This document shows positions 19,278 to 29,374 of a DNA stretch of 64,000 nucleotides, one piece after another (position 1 is the stretch's first letter; every line of letters starts with the position of its first letter). The stretch comes from Candidatus Vesicomyosocius sp. SY067_SCS001 (lineage in GTDB: Bacteria; Pseudomonadota; Gammaproteobacteria; PS1; Pseudothioglobaceae): assembly GCF_014706615.1 (NCBI RefSeq), contig NZ_CP054877.1:682001-746000 (forward strand). The letters are read 5' to 3'. The position numbers were made by a program, and so were the translations under genes. A model generated the notes under the pieces. It searched no databases, had not been told where the DNA came from, and saw nothing but the letters and a program-made list of their open reading frames with translations.

Positions 19278-19604
19278 TTATAACTTTAAATAATTTTTTT
19301 CACTAAATCCAACCATGATATCATCACCAATTATCAATATTGGGCGTTTGATAATTGTTGGGTTTTTCAATACTAATTCTAAAGTAATATTACCTTTCTC
19401 TTTATTATTTAAATTTCGATAAGTAGTAGAACGCTTATTAATAAGATTTTCCCAAGTGACTTTATCTACAAATGTTTGCAACTTAGTTTTATCAATCGGA
19501 TTATCACGAAAATCAATAAATTCAAAATCAACCTTATGATTAATTAAGAATTTTTGTGCTTTTTTAATGGTATCGCAATTTTTAATCCCATACATTGTAA
19601 TCAT
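19278..19604 (-). CDS. ArsC/Spx-fold protein, YffB type
   Basis: A 108-residue member of the arsenate-reductase/Spx thioredoxin-fold family. The single conserved cysteine lies in MYGIKNCDTIKKAQ (C10), typical of YffB, which has a lone cysteine and is thought to use glutathione; arginine-dependent arsenate reduction needs additional residues (RTR triad) that I do not see. RPILIIGDDIMVGF near the end is the usual cis-proline segment. Its start overlaps the preceding gene by 4 bp (ATGA), so the two are translationally coupled. Function in the cell is not established. Confidence 0.8.
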   Translation of the reverse strand: MITMYGIKNCDTIKKAQKFLINHKVDFEFIDFRDNPIDKTKLQTFVDKVTWENLINKRSTTYRNLNNKEKGNITLELVLKNPTIIKRPILIIGDDIMVGFSEKNYLKL

Positions 19605-20233
19605 TGAACTACCTCATTATAAAATTCTAAAATTTCTTTATTATCATTATCAATAATGATACGTACACCTTTGATTAAATAATACAAATACGATACACTC
19701 TGACTAACCAATTCCACTCTACTAGGTTCACCAAATAGATTAATAATCATCTCTTTTGATAAATCTACTTTAGGTATAAAGGTTAATGACTTAATTTTTA
19801 GATCTAACATTGATATTTTAGTCATCAAATTAAACGTTGTTTTCCTAACGCCTGAAGGCATAACTCTTAATTCTTTAATGTTGTTATTTAAATATTTAGT
19901 GTCTTTTTGATCAAATATTAAATTTAAAATAACACTAGCATTAATACCACCTACTTTTGTGTTAGAAAAAAATACTTCTAATTCTTGCTCTTTACTATCA
20001 CTTCCAAACATAGCAATCTCAGCCTCAGAACCAAATAAATGTATTGCGTCGATAAGACTACTATGACCCATGGTTAAATTAAACACAACCGTATTACCTT
20101 GACTATTAATAAAACTTTGCCAAGGCAAAGATTGATTCTGTGGCATTTGTATGTTACGAGTCAATAGGTAAAATAGAGTAAATATTACTACTGCTAGTAA
20201 TAATGTTATTGATATAATTTTACTTTCTATCAT
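19601..20233 (-). CDS. Unknown exported or membrane-anchored protein
   Basis: A 210-residue protein I do not recognise. Residues 7-25 form one hydrophobic segment, likely a signal anchor, with the rest predicted outside the cytoplasm. A recurring sense of SmpA/OmlA-like pattern is given by NLFGEPSRVELVSQSVSYLYY near residues 165-185 (a small-protein motif that resembles a GxP turn followed by a tyrosine-rich strand) but this is not diagnostic. It lies 3 bp after the PGPGW-like gene and overlaps the YffB-like gene by 4 bp, so the three form an operon. The reading frame is clean, which implies selection. Confidence 0.6.
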   Translation of the reverse strand: MIESKIISITLLLAVVIFTLFYLLTRNIQMPQNQSLPWQSFINSQGNTVVFNLTMGHSSLIDAIHLFGSEAEIAMFGSDSKEQELEVFFSNTKVGGINASVILNLIFDQKDTKYLNNNIKELRVMPSGVRKTTFNLMTKISMLDLKIKSLTFIPKVDLSKEMIINLFGEPSRVELVSQSVSYLYYLIKGVRIIIDNDNKEILEFYNEVVQ

Positions 20234-20236
20234 TAA

Positions 20237-20650
20237 TTATCGCTTAAATGGAGGTTTGTTAGCTTTAAAACGTAACCAATTAAGTGTTTTAAAGGTTAAG
20301 TTATGATTGATTAATTTAAGTTCTAGTTGTCGCTTACCTGGAAACTCCATTAAAAATAAACCTAATAAAATTGATATTAATCCTTGGCCTGGTGTCACTA
20401 ACATAATAATACCAATAATTAATAATATTAAACCCATTAGTGTCTTAAGTATCAATTTAATCAAATTAAAAGGTCTTCTTGTTTTTAATTTATTTTCTGA
20501 ATTTTTTAGAAAATAATTTAATGGCATTAGCCCTAATAAATAAGGTATTAACAATAAACTAATGATAAAAATCACTCCAGAAATTATACCTATAATTACT
20601 AGTATATCTTCTAATTGATTTATAAGTATTACTATACTATCTAATAACAT
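20237..20650 (-). CDS. Small membrane protein of the PGPGW type
   Basis: A 137-residue protein with hydrophobic spans at about residues 17-38 and 68-100. The motif TPGQGLISILLGLFLMEFPG around residues 85-104 resembles the PGPGW family of putative transmembrane proteins, whose name-giving motif is PGPG followed by a hydrophobic helix. No biochemical function is known. It is the first gene of a three-gene minus-strand operon with the unknown protein and the YffB-like protein. Its basic C-terminal tail (RFKANKPPFKR) should be cytoplasmic. Confidence 0.65.
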   Translation of the reverse strand: MLLDSIVILINQLEDILVIIGIISGVIFIISLLLIPYLLGLMPLNYFLKNSENKLKTRRPFNLIKLILKTLMGLILLIIGIIMLVTPGQGLISILLGLFLMEFPGKRQLELKLINHNLTFKTLNWLRFKANKPPFKR

Positions 20651-21077
20651 AACAATAAAAATATCATAGGCCTATCCATTGGTTAAAGATACCTGTATAT
20701 TAGTACCAAAAATACCACTAATAATCAACTCTTAATTTTAGTCAAAAATAATCAAGCAATGCTTTGGCTTTCCTTAATAACCTAGCGGTAGAAGAACCAG
20801 CTCTTATGCATAAATTTAGTATTAGCTACTAGAGTTAATTAAAAATTAATCAATAATGCCCTACCCGATATAACTTTAACCAATAAACTCATCCTTTTGA
20901 TTCGCGTCATAATATACCTAATATAAATAACAATGATTTAATCATTTTATCTGTTTTTACTTGTTTATCATATTTTTCAACATCAATAAAACTAACAATC
21001 ATTGATTGATTTTTTCCATAATTCACTATTTACTTTAACTTTAGCGTTCGTTACATGTTAAATTAAGGTTTTCATTA
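20651..21077. other. Gap with a short plus-strand relic
   Basis: About 430 bp without a gene. From 20755 to 20832 a plus-strand frame reads ALAFLNNLAVEEPALMHKF, which has the look of real protein, flanked on both sides by stops. It is probably a fragment of a lost gene; I cannot name it. Confidence 0.35.
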
Positions 21078-23111
21078 TTAAGCAAGATATGAAATATCAG
21101 CAACTGATAAAAATAAAGATCTAACCCAGTTAATTAAATTTAAACGCTCTTGTCTTAATGCAATATCATCAGTATTAACCATAACTTTATCAAAAAACTC
21201 ATCAATCATACCCTTGAGGGCAATAAGTTCTTTCATATTTTTTGTGTAATTAATAGAATTAGAAATGCGTTTAGCGAGTATTTTTGTTGCCTTAAATAGT
21301 GTTTTTTCCGCTGTTTCTATCAAAACTGAATCATTAACTTTGATTGATAAGTCCGAGCAATTCTTCAATATATTAGTAATACGTTTATTTATTTCAATCA
21401 GATTTTCTAATTCTTGATTGTTAGTAAATGTATTAAGCGCTCTAACACGTAGATGAAAATCATAAGGTGATTCTGGACACACTGCCAAAACTGCATCAAA
21501 AACCTGCATACTAACCTGATGCTTCTTGTAATAAGCCCGCAAACGCTCCATCATAAATTGATAAATATCGTTAGCTTTATTAGTATTTACAACAGATAAA
21601 TGAGCATTTAATGATTTACTAATCAGTTCTTTAAGATTAATATGAAATTTTGACTCTAACATAATCCTTAATAAACCTAATGCCATCCTTCTAAGTGCAT
21701 ACGGATCTTTAGATCCAGTTGGGTCCTGGCCAATACCAAAAATACCAGTAATTGTATCTAATTTATCAGCAATCGAAACTACTAAACCTTCGCTTGTATT
21801 TGGTAAAAAATCACCTGAAAATTTTGGCTGATAATGTTCACTAATAGCCACCGACACTGCTTTATTTTCGCCATCATTAAGAGCGTAATACCCCCCCATT
21901 ATACCTTGAAGGTCAGCAAACTCACCTACCATATTTGTAACCAAATCACTTTTACAAAGCAAGCCAGCACGACTACTGTCTTTAACATTGGCACCAATAA
22001 CGCCAGCAATATATCCTGAAAGCATCTCAATACGTTTAGCTTTATCACCCATGGAGCCCAAAGATTTCATAAACAAAACTTGGTTTAACCTATCTAGACG
22101 AAATTCAAGGGTGTATGCCTTATCTTGTATCCAAAAAAATTCTGAATCATTTAAACGGGAACGAATAACACGCTCATTACCATCAATAATAACTGATAAG
22201 TCACTAGACTCAATATTAGCAACTGAAATAAATGATGGCATCAAATTGCCATTCATATCTAACATATGAAAATATTTTTGATGCGATTTCATCACAGAAA
22301 TAAGCACTTCTTCCGGAATATCCAAAAATTTAGATGAAAAACTACCTGAAAATGCACATGGATATTCAACCAATGCACAAACTTCATCAAGTAAAGGTTC
22401 ATCAATAACCGCCATAGCGTTGTTATTTTGCGCTACCTCAGTTACCTGTTTACGAATAATAGCCTTACGCATATTAAAATTAACCTCAATTTGAGCCTTT
22501 TCAAGAATAATTTTCTGATAATCTTTAGCGCAACTAATATCAAAAATACATTCACCTGTGAAACGCAACCCCCTGGTTATGTTTCTAGAAATCAAACCCA
22601 TGATTGAGGCTGGTACGACATCAGATCCTAACATCATAATCAACCAATGTATTGGACGTACAAAATACGTATCCAAATTACTCCAGCGCATTGGCTTGGC
22701 AATAGGAATATTCTGAATAGCAGTATTAACAATAGATTCAAGTAAATCTATCGTTTTTAAACCTATTTGTTGTTTGGTAAAGAAATAATATTGCGTCTTG
22801 CAAAATGATTTTTGTGTTAACATATTCTTATCAACCCCACAGGATTTAGCAAAGCCTTCAATGGCTCTATCAAGCTCACTAATTAATGGCCCTTTACGTT
22901 CAATAGTTTGATTATTTTGCTGAAGTTGAAGGTCATTAACCAATACCGCTAAACGACGAGGCGTGGCAAAAGACTCAACTCTTGAATAAGACAACTTAAG
23001 ATTATCAAATTCAGTAGTTAAGTTGTATGTAAGCGCATTAGATAGATGTTGCAGGCTTTTCGGTGGAAGTTCTTCACATCCTAATTCTAATAAAAAGTCT
23101 TGTGTATTCAT
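21078..23111 (-). CDS. glyS: Glycyl-tRNA synthetase beta subunit
   Basis: A 677-residue GlyS, close to the 689 residues of E. coli. With the alpha subunit it forms the alpha2-beta2 glycyl-tRNA synthetase; the beta chain binds and positions tRNA-Gly. Recognised by the N-terminal [15 protein letters not shown], the central [11 protein letters not shown] and the [18 protein letters not shown] segment with its HD-domain neighbourhood. In most bacteria glyS directly follows glyQ; here glyQ is at 37943-38866 on the other strand, so the two subunits of one enzyme are unlinked. The frame is intact and downstream of it lies a long gene-poor stretch. Confidence 0.95.
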   Translation of the reverse strand: MNTQDFLLELGCEELPPKSLQHLSNALTYNLTTEFDNLKLSYSRVESFATPRRLAVLVNDLQLQQNNQTIERKGPLISELDRAIEGFAKSCGVDKNMLTQKSFCKTQYYFFTKQQIGLKTIDLLESIVNTAIQNIPIAKPMRWSNLDTYFVRPIHWLIMMLGSDVVPASIMGLISRNITRGLRFTGECIFDISCAKDYQKIILEKAQIEVNFNMRKAIIRKQVTEVAQNNNAMAVIDEPLLDEVCALVEYPCAFSGSFSSKFLDIPEEVLISVMKSHQKYFHMLDMNGNLMPSFISVANIESSDLSVIIDGNERVIRSRLNDSEFFWIQDKAYTLEFRLDRLNQVLFMKSLGSMGDKAKRIEMLSGYIAGVIGANVKDSSRAGLLCKSDLVTNMVGEFADLQGIMGGYYALNDGENKAVSVAISEHYQPKFSGDFLPNTSEGLVVSIADKLDTITGIFGIGQDPTGSKDPYALRRMALGLLRIMLESKFHINLKELISKSLNAHLSVVNTNKANDIYQFMMERLRAYYKKHQVSMQVFDAVLAVCPESPYDFHLRVRALNTFTNNQELENLIEINKRITNILKNCSDLSIKVNDSVLIETAEKTLFKATKILAKRISNSINYTKNMKELIALKGMIDEFFDKVMVNTDDIALRQERLNLINWVRSLFLSVADISYLA

Positions 23112-23791
23112 AAAAGTTTGAATGTATATTTTATTTAAATAATTTAAAATCTAAACTTTCAGACTAATAAATCGATCATCACTCTATCTGATAAGCGCAA
23201 TATAAATCTCTTATAAGTATCAAAAATAAAGATTAATTGTACGTTAAAAGACTGAAAAGATTATGCTTTCCTTATTATCCTGAATACTAATAAGCAAATA
23301 CATTTACAGCTCTTTATAAATTATAAATATAGCTAAACGATATAACTACAGTACTTCTATTTAATCTTATCTAAAATAATCAGATCAAAAAATTCACTTC
23401 ATTAATCAAACTTTTATATGCTATATATAAATTTATCCTGACATAAAATTAACATTATTTTAATTATTTTTAAACTTGTCTTAATTTTGTTAAATTTTAA
23501 ATAGCTAAATAAATCTGGAATAAAGCTTAGAAAAATAGATCAAATCTGGTTTATCTAAGCGAATTCCCACTACTGCCATATTATTTTGCATCAATATTTT
23601 AACCAATACTGCTAAATCATTCGTATATAAATGTTATCCCCTAATTTAGGGGATAACAGGTACATATTGTTCTGTCTATTGTCACAACCTAAAGTACTAA
23701 TTTCTTGTACTAATGTATCGATATCATTCATATGCACTCTTGAGATGCATAAAATGTCTTAGTCTTAGTTTTAGTTTTAGTTTTAAATTAA
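23112..23791. other. Gene-poor stretch with a decayed minus-strand gene and a palindrome
   Basis: 680 bp without an intact gene. On the minus strand, segments between about 23720 and 23510 read MNDIDTLVQEISTLG and, in another frame, NDLAVLVKILMQNNMAVVGI followed by RLDKPDLIYFSKLYS. This is clearly former coding sequence; it is faintly like the MinC N-terminal domain, but I do not insist on that. A perfect 12-bp inverted repeat, GTTATCCCCTAA and its complement with one central base, spans 23633-23657 inside it. Confidence 0.45.
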
Positions 23792-24184
23792 TTAATTTTT
23801 CCATCCTTGTGTACAATCTAAAAAATACCAAACGCGCATCATACCAGTATCACCACTTAACATAAGTTCCAATGGGGTTTTGTGTTTAAATTTTTTAACC
23901 GGGCGCTTTAACCAAATTGTTCCATATTCTTTATTAATTGGAAAAGTTGTACCCAAAGACTCGTTAATACCTAAAATTATTTCAGTACGTTTTATCAACC
24001 TCTCATCAAAATCAAACGATTTATATAAATTCCTATACAAACGCAAATGTCTGGACTTAATAACCCCATGCAAATCTAATAGCTTCAGTTGCTCAATATC
24101 TTCTAAATGCCAATTCTCTAAGATTTTAAACAAATACAAAATAAGATTTGATTGAGCCTTAGAATCTAACTTTAAAATATCCAT
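23792..24184 (-). CDS. DUF2384 (Xre/MbcA/ParS toxin-binding domain) protein
   Basis: A 130-residue protein whose C-terminal half matches the toxin-binding domain of MbcA/ParS/Xre antitoxins: a helix with TEIILGINESLG, then WLKRPVKKF, then KTPLELMLSGDTGMMRVWYF, a hallmark. No RES-domain toxin is encoded next to it, so it is either an orphan or serves another role. Its ATG overlaps the stop of the tolA pseudogene (TAATG), so it was once the distal gene of the tol operon and now follows four pseudogenes. The ORF itself is clean. Confidence 0.72.
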   Translation of the reverse strand: MDILKLDSKAQSNLILYLFKILENWHLEDIEQLKLLDLHGVIKSRHLRLYRNLYKSFDFDERLIKRTEIILGINESLGTTFPINKEYGTIWLKRPVKKFKHKTPLELMLSGDTGMMRVWYFLDCTQGWKN

Positions 24185-24980
24185 TAATTAACCTTAAAGT
24201 AAAACAAGACTTGTGCATCAAATATACTACTATCAGGAACATATGATAACGGAGAAGCTTTATAAACAGCACGCTCAATTGAATCTTTAAATGATTGTAC
24301 CTTGATACTACTATCAATATTACAAGATTTAAGGTTAGCACTCTTTAACTTGGTCATCTAAATCTTGCAAAATCTGCACATCACAACTCCAACTATCTTT
24401 AGCGTCTTGATAATGCCATTTTTCTTTTATTCTTAACGCGATTTGATTATTGATATAGTTTAACTTTAGCTCATTTAAAATATATTCTTGAGCAATAAGT
24501 CTATCTTGATCTTCTTCAGCCTGAACTTCTTTTTTTAAAAAAGAGTTTAATTTGTTCTTTTTTTAATTTTTAGCTTCAAGAGCTTATTTTCCAACTTGTT
24601 TTCTCTCAATTTCAGCAATAATTTTAGCTTTCTTTTCTTGTTTAATCTTAGTCTTTAGTTGTTTCAAATGTTGCTGTTCCTTGTAACGCTTATTCTCAAC
24701 TTTTTTCTATACACTGTAGTTCTTCAAGGCGCTTTTCTCGCTTTTGCTTAATATTAATTAACCGTTGTTTTTCTTTTTTAATTTCAGTTAAATCAATTAT
24801 CATTGCTTTTGGTATTTAGCCTAACTTAACAGTCTGTTTTGGAATTTTCCAGCATTGAACATTTGAGTATAACAAACCAACAACCAACCCAACATGAAGA
24901 ACAATTACCACCCAAAAAACAATAGGATATTGTCTAATAATTTTAGGTAATTTAACTTCTTTAAAGAAATTAAATTTCAT
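24184..24980 (-). pseudogene. tolA: tolA, decayed
   Basis: The minus strand from 24980 reads MKFNFFKEVKLPKIIRQYPI followed by a membrane span, the TolA N-terminal anchor; then a lysine/glutamate-rich helical part broken by stops (KAMIIDLTEIKKEKQR, QLKTKIKQEKKAKIIAEIER); then a C-terminal domain in shifted frame: KVQSFKDSIERAVYKASPLS and DSSIFDAQVLFYFKVN before the stop at 24184-24186. TolA bridges the inner membrane and Pal. Several in-frame stops and at least two frameshifts make it non-functional. It overlaps tolR and the DUF2384 gene as TAATG, the intact operon's old stop/start couplings. Confidence 0.85.
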
Positions 24981-25460
24981 TATCTAAAATCTAGAGATTC
25001 AATCACAATACCAACTTTATCAACCCCATTTTTTGTAAAATAGACATTAAAGATACAACAGTACCGTAATCCACTGGTCTATCGCCATGAACAAACACCT
25101 TTATTTTCGGATAAATCTCAAGCCTAACATTAACATAACCAACAATAACACTTAATGGTAGTTTTTCACCTATAACAACATCATAATCTACATCATTAAG
25201 TGAATTAATAAAATATTTACCTTGTTTATCAATGGTAATAATCGTAGGTTATTGCGTAAAATACACGATTTTTGCCTCAGCAAAAGGTGAGTCAACTTCA
25301 ATACCTTATTCAATAATAGACGTAGTCATCATAAAAATTACTAATAACACTACCATCACATCAATATATGCTACAGTATTAATTTGTGCATCTATAGCAA
25401 GTCTGTAACGTTTTAGTAAAAAATCATTGTCTATTTTTAACTTATTTTTTGTCTTGGGAA
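24980..25460 (-). pseudogene. tolR: tolR, decayed
   Basis: Minus-strand translation gives INTVAYIDVMVVLLVIFMMT, the TolR/ExbD transmembrane helix with the proton-pathway aspartate in YIDVM. It is followed by an in-frame stop where SIIE*GIEVDSPFAEAKI appears, another stop after YFTQ, and then an otherwise good periplasmic domain (ITIDKQGKYFINSLNDVDYD, KIKVFVHGDRPVDYGTVVSL). The end reaches 24980, with TAATG coupling to tolA. At least two premature stops remove the function, since TolR is needed with TolQ to power TolA. Confidence 0.85.
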
Positions 25461-26101
25461 CAAAATAAATAATTGTTCAATAAAAGCTGAATATTTATTA
25501 TTAATTAGACCTACTTGAGTAAATTAAACAATTATAGGTAATAGTAGCAGGAATAGCGAAAAATAAACCAAATACCGTTGCAATAAGTGCTTCAGCAATT
25601 CTATAAGCAACAATGGTGATGGTTGCCTACTTTACTGATGCCAAGCCAATAAAAGAATGCATAATCCCAAAACTATACCAAATAAACCAATATATGGGCT
25701 AGATGAGGAAATTCATAGCTAAAACACTTAAGACGTCATCTAGATAATCAACTTCATTATTAGCTATAATATTCATGCATACGATAAGCACTCTCAGCAT
25801 TTATTACTAATTCTTGGTTAGTATAATTAAGCTCCTAATAACCTGCGTTAAAAATACACTCTATTGAACTTTGATTAGTATCTTTTTAGAAAGTTTGGTA
25901 TGCTAATTTTTTCTAAATTAACATTAGTTGAAAACTTTTAATAAAAAATTTAATACCCTTGCTAGTATCAATCAAGATTTTCTTTTTTGATAAAATAAGC
26001 GTCCATGAATAAATACTCATAAATACCAAAATAAACATCACTACTTGCACAACAAAATCCGCACTAAGAATTAAGCTAAAAATTGATAAACTATCATCCA
26101 T
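25437..26101 (-). pseudogene. tolQ: tolQ, decayed
   Basis: Only the first 62 codons remain in one frame: MDDSLSIFSLILSADFVVQV with the first membrane span ending WTLILSKKKILI, characteristic of the TolQ N-terminus. The rest, to a stop at 25437-25439 (final residues FIEQLFILFPRQKIS), is full of stops and frame changes although fragments such as TVFGLFFAIPATITY can be made out. The 665-bp span equals the normal 230-residue TolQ. It is preceded by GGAGAA as ribosome-binding site. Loss of TolQ inactivates the Tol motor. Confidence 0.85.
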
Positions 26102-26109
26102 TGATTTTC

Positions 26110-26500
26110 TCCAAAATTACACTAGTAATATCACAAATATTTAGGACTAATTACATTCAAATAAGGCATAGTTATTTGCGTTCTAAATAATACCTTATTT
26201 TGCTCTAAACCCATTATTTTTGCAAAAAATCAAAGATTAACACATTATGATTTTTTTTCAAAATAAACGATTAATAAATCATTAAATTTGACTAGAAATC
26301 AACACTCAGAACATAAATAATTTGACAGTAAAAATAATAGCTTGATGCTATATTAATCGATCTTACTCAAAACCTAACTATCATGAAAATTTTCTACGTC
26401 CTCTTTAAATAAATCTAAAAGAATAATAAAAATACAACAGCATTAACAATATTCTCATATATAAACAAGAATATTTAACTTACTTATTAATTAAATAAAT
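26110..26500 (-). pseudogene. ybgC: ybgC (acyl-CoA thioesterase of tol operon), decayed
   Basis: Between ruvB and tolQ, minus-strand fragments in several frames follow the order of a YbgC protein: RGRRKFS (cf. the family ERARTE region), LGFE, DRLI, HQAIIFTVK, KFNDLLIVYFEKKS and finally GLEQNKVLFRTQITM. Many stops intervene. YbgC is the first gene of the tol operon in gammaproteobacteria and sits exactly here, after ruvB. Boundaries are approximate. Confidence 0.7.
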
Positions 26501-26518
26501 CATTCACCTTTAAACCCG

Positions 26519-27466
26519 TTAGTTAGTTAAGCCTAAATGTGCATAAGCTGCATCTGTAGTACTACGACCACGTGGTGTACGAATAATAAAACCCTGTTGA
26601 ATCAAATATGGTTCTACCATATCTTCTAAAGTTCCACGTTCTTCACCAATAGAAGTTGCTAGTGTATTCAAACCAACAGGGCCACCAGAAAATTTATTCA
26701 TAATAATAGATAGATAATCACGGTCTAATTGTTCAAGTCCAGCTTCATCTACCTTAAGTATTACTAACGCTTCTTTAGCAATATCTTGATGAATCATACT
26801 ATTGGCTTTTACATCGGCAAAATCACGAACACGACGTAATAACCGATTAGCAATTCTAGGTGTTCCTCGAGAACGCTTAGCGATCTCTAATGCGCCTTTT
26901 GATTCAATTTGAATCTCTAAAATATCCGCCGAACGTTCAACAATCATTCTTAAATCTTCAACATTGTAAAACTGTAAGCGTTGAATAATACCAAAACGAT
27001 CTCTAAGAGGTGAGGTTAGCATACCAGCACGAGCAGTAGCGCCAATTAACGTAAAAGGTGGTAATTCAAGTTGTACAGAATGCGAAACCGAGCCTTCACC
27101 AACCATAATATCTAATTTAAAATCTTCTAAAGCTGGATAAAGGATTTCTTCAACTACAGAGTTAAGGCGATGAATTTCATCAATAAATAAAACATCATAA
27201 GGATTAAGTTTTGTCAAAATTGCTGCTAAATCTCCTGAACGCTCTAATGCTGGACCAGAGGTTTTCTTAATACCTGTAGACATTTGATTGGCAATTACAT
27301 TTGCCAATGTAGTTTTACCTAAACCAGGAGGACCATAAATTAAACAGTGATCTAATGTATCCTTACGTTTTTTTGCTGCTTTAATAAACAGCATCATTTG
27401 CGACTTAACATCATTTTGCCCAATATAATTATCTAAAGAATTTGGACGTATAGAAGTTATTACCAA
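26519..27466 (-). CDS. ruvB: Holliday junction branch-migration ATPase RuvB, N-terminus shortened or frameshifted
   Basis: A 315-residue AAA+ ATPase with Walker [10 protein letters not shown] (about residues 45-53), Walker [10 protein letters not shown] and sensor-1 IGATARAG, and the C-terminal winged helix. RuvB drives branch migration with RuvA. The frame used here begins with TTG at 27466. Normal RuvB has about 20 more N-terminal residues, and the upstream DNA still encodes them in two frames: an ATG at 27516 gives MIEEDF, then after a run of five T (27498-27502 on the plus strand as A) the frame shifts into [13 protein letters not shown], joined to the main ORF. One missing base in this run would explain it. 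Alternatives are a sequencing error, transcriptional slippage, or TTG initiation (AGGA lies upstream). Confidence 0.85.
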   Translation of the reverse strand: MVITSIRPNSLDNYIGQNDVKSQMMLFIKAAKKRKDTLDHCLIYGPPGLGKTTLANVIANQMSTGIKKTSGPALERSGDLAAILTKLNPYDVLFIDEIHRLNSVVEEILYPALEDFKLDIMVGEGSVSHSVQLELPPFTLIGATARAGMLTSPLRDRFGIIQRLQFYNVEDLRMIVERSADILEIQIESKGALEIAKRSRGTPRIANRLLRRVRDFADVKANSMIHQDIAKEALVILKVDEAGLEQLDRDYLSIIMNKFSGGPVGLNTLATSIGEERGTLEDMVEPYLIQQGFIIRTPRGRSTTDAAYAHLGLTN

Positions 27467-27562
27467 ATCTTTATTATCCTGGGCTTTTTCATCTATTAAA
27501 AATCTTCCTCTATCATGCTAAATTACTTAATTATTTATGCTATTTTAACCGATTAAAACTCA

Positions 27563-28045
27563 TTAATTAGTAGTTTGATTTTAATAGGTTCGATCGTATT
27601 ATTAAAACGAATCACCTTTGGATATTGAATAATATCAATCAAATTGATAACAACTAATTTTAGTTAGCCAATAACAAGTACTATTTATCTCATTTTTAAA
27701 CAATATCTTTACTAAAATATCAATAGACAAGTACCATACTATTTTACTCCCCATTCATTGATTAAAAGTTATCCTAATTAGCTCAACATTAATCAATATT
27801 TTTCTGACTAGACTCAATCTAAGTAAAAACCAAAGGCTATGCTTTAATGTAGATTTATAATCATGGTAGTGAAAATTCACTTCAGAATCTAATATTTATG
27901 TATCATTATTAACGCTCACACTCAATCTATCATAAATTTTCCAAATACTTGGTAAAGTTTGTTGAAATGCTAACTTTATAGATTGGACCTTAGGTACTGA
28001 TAAACTTGATAAAAACAAGGTATAATTATTATTATATCGTTTCAT
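27563..28045 (-). pseudogene. lolB: lolB-like outer-membrane lipoprotein receptor, decayed
   Basis: A minus-strand reading from ATG at 28045 gives MKRYNNNYTLFLSSL, then QTLPSIWKIYDRLSVSVNND (LolB has a W-K-x-x-G-R-L-S-V-S pattern here), a stop, and further pieces such as SEVNFHYHDYKSTLKHSL and NSTCYWLTK before the final stop at 27563. At least five in-frame stops are present. The position, divergent from hemA, is that of lolB in gammaproteobacteria. LolB inserts lipoproteins into the outer membrane. Similarity is weak per residue, so confidence rests on position plus the RLSVSVNN motif. Confidence 0.65.
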
Positions 28046-28123
28046 ATAAGCAATCCTATTGTAGCGTGAAACTTGTCATTTGGGTATAATTAAGCATTTA
28101 TTTGAGTTAGTTTTGCTGAATTT

Positions 28124-29374
28124 ATGTCGCAAATTGCAATTTTAAGTATCAACCATCAACTTGCACCTGTTGAAGTGCGAGAAAAAGTCGCTTTTACACC
28201 AGATAAATTAACTCAAGCATTGAGTGATCTTCATGGTATTTATGGTATTTATGCTTGCATTATTTTGTCTACCTGTAATCGTGTAGAGATTTATGTTAAT
28301 TCTGACAATGAAAACCCTAAAGAAGTATTAAGTAACTATCTTGCCAAAATACACGATATCACACGTGACAGAATTAACCCTTATTTAAATTATTTTGAGG
28401 ACAATGAAGCGCTTACGCATGTTTGCAATGTTGCTACAGGTCTTGATTCATTGGTACTAGGAGAGCCTCAGATTCTAGGCCAATTAAAAGATGCATACCA
28501 TATAGCAAAAGAAGCTAAAACCTTAAATAAATTATTAGAAAAACTATTCCAACACGCATTTTCAACGGCTAAAAAAGTACGTACTGATACTCAAATTGGT
28601 GTTTCACCTGTTTCAATTGCTTATTGTTCGGTTAAACTTAGTGAAAAGATCTTTGAACGTTTATCTGAACAAACTGTTTTACTTATCGGCGCAGGAGAAA
28701 TGATTGAATTATGTGCACAATACCTAAACAAAAAAAAGGTGAGTAACATGATTATTGCTAATAGAACCATTGAAAATGCACAAAAAATTGCTAACTTATA
28801 TCAGGCACAAGCTATTAGCTTAAAACAATTTTCATCTATTATACACAAAGCAGATATTATTATTTCTTCAACAGCAGCTTCAGTACCTATTATTGGCAAA
28901 GGACTGATTGAAAGTGCCTTAAAAAAACGCAAGCATAAACCAATATTTATGCTTGATATTGCCATACCTCGTGATATTGAACCTGAAGTAGGACAATTAG
29001 ATGATATTTATTTATACACTATTGATGATTTAGAACAAGTGATTAATGATAACATTGGCAATAGAGAAAAAGAAAAAAACCTAGCACAGGAAATTATAAT
29101 CAAACAAAACCAAGTGTTTAATCAATGGTTGAAAGTTTTACCTAATGAACAATTAGTACGATCTTATCGTTCTAATGCTAACTTAATTAAAGATAAACTC
29201 TTAGAAAAAGCCATAAAACAGATTAAACATAGTGGAAATTATGAGAATATTATTCGTAAATTTGCTGATCAACTAACTAACAAACTATTACACTTGCCTT
29301 CTAAAAATATAAAACAAACCTCTGCTAATAATCTATCTCAGTGCGAAGGTTGTATACCCAATATTAAAAAATAA
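28124..29374 (+). CDS. hemA: Glutamyl-tRNA reductase
   Basis: A 416-residue HemA, normal length. It reduces glutamyl-tRNA-Glu to glutamate-1-semialdehyde, the committed step of haem synthesis. The catalytic cysteine is in [13 protein letters not shown] (C about residue 49), the nucleotide-binding core is [12 protein letters not shown] and the dimerisation helix follows. The first residues [20 protein letters not shown] are family-typical. A good -10 (TATAAT at 28085-28090) lies 34 bp before the start. It overlaps prfA by one base (TAATG), the usual gammaproteobacterial arrangement. Haem is needed here for the c-type cytochromes encoded nearby. Confidence 0.96.
   Translation: MSQIAILSINHQLAPVEVREKVAFTPDKLTQALSDLHGIYGIYACIILSTCNRVEIYVNSDNENPKEVLSNYLAKIHDITRDRINPYLNYFEDNEALTHVCNVATGLDSLVLGEPQILGQLKDAYHIAKEAKTLNKLLEKLFQHAFSTAKKVRTDTQIGVSPVSIAYCSVKLSEKIFERLSEQTVLLIGAGEMIELCAQYLNKKKVSNMIIANRTIENAQKIANLYQAQAISLKQFSSIIHKADIIISSTAASVPIIGKGLIESALKKRKHKPIFMLDIAIPRDIEPEVGQLDDIYLYTIDDLEQVINDNIGNREKEKNLAQEIIIKQNQVFNQWLKVLPNEQLVRSYRSNANLIKDKLLEKAIKQIKHSGNYENIIRKFADQLTNKLLHLPSKNIKQTSANNLSQCEGCIPNIKK

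Noticed and set aside
24159-24341. 60-codon frame over the tolA/DUF2384 junction
   Set aside because: It is an out-of-frame reading across the relic of tolA.
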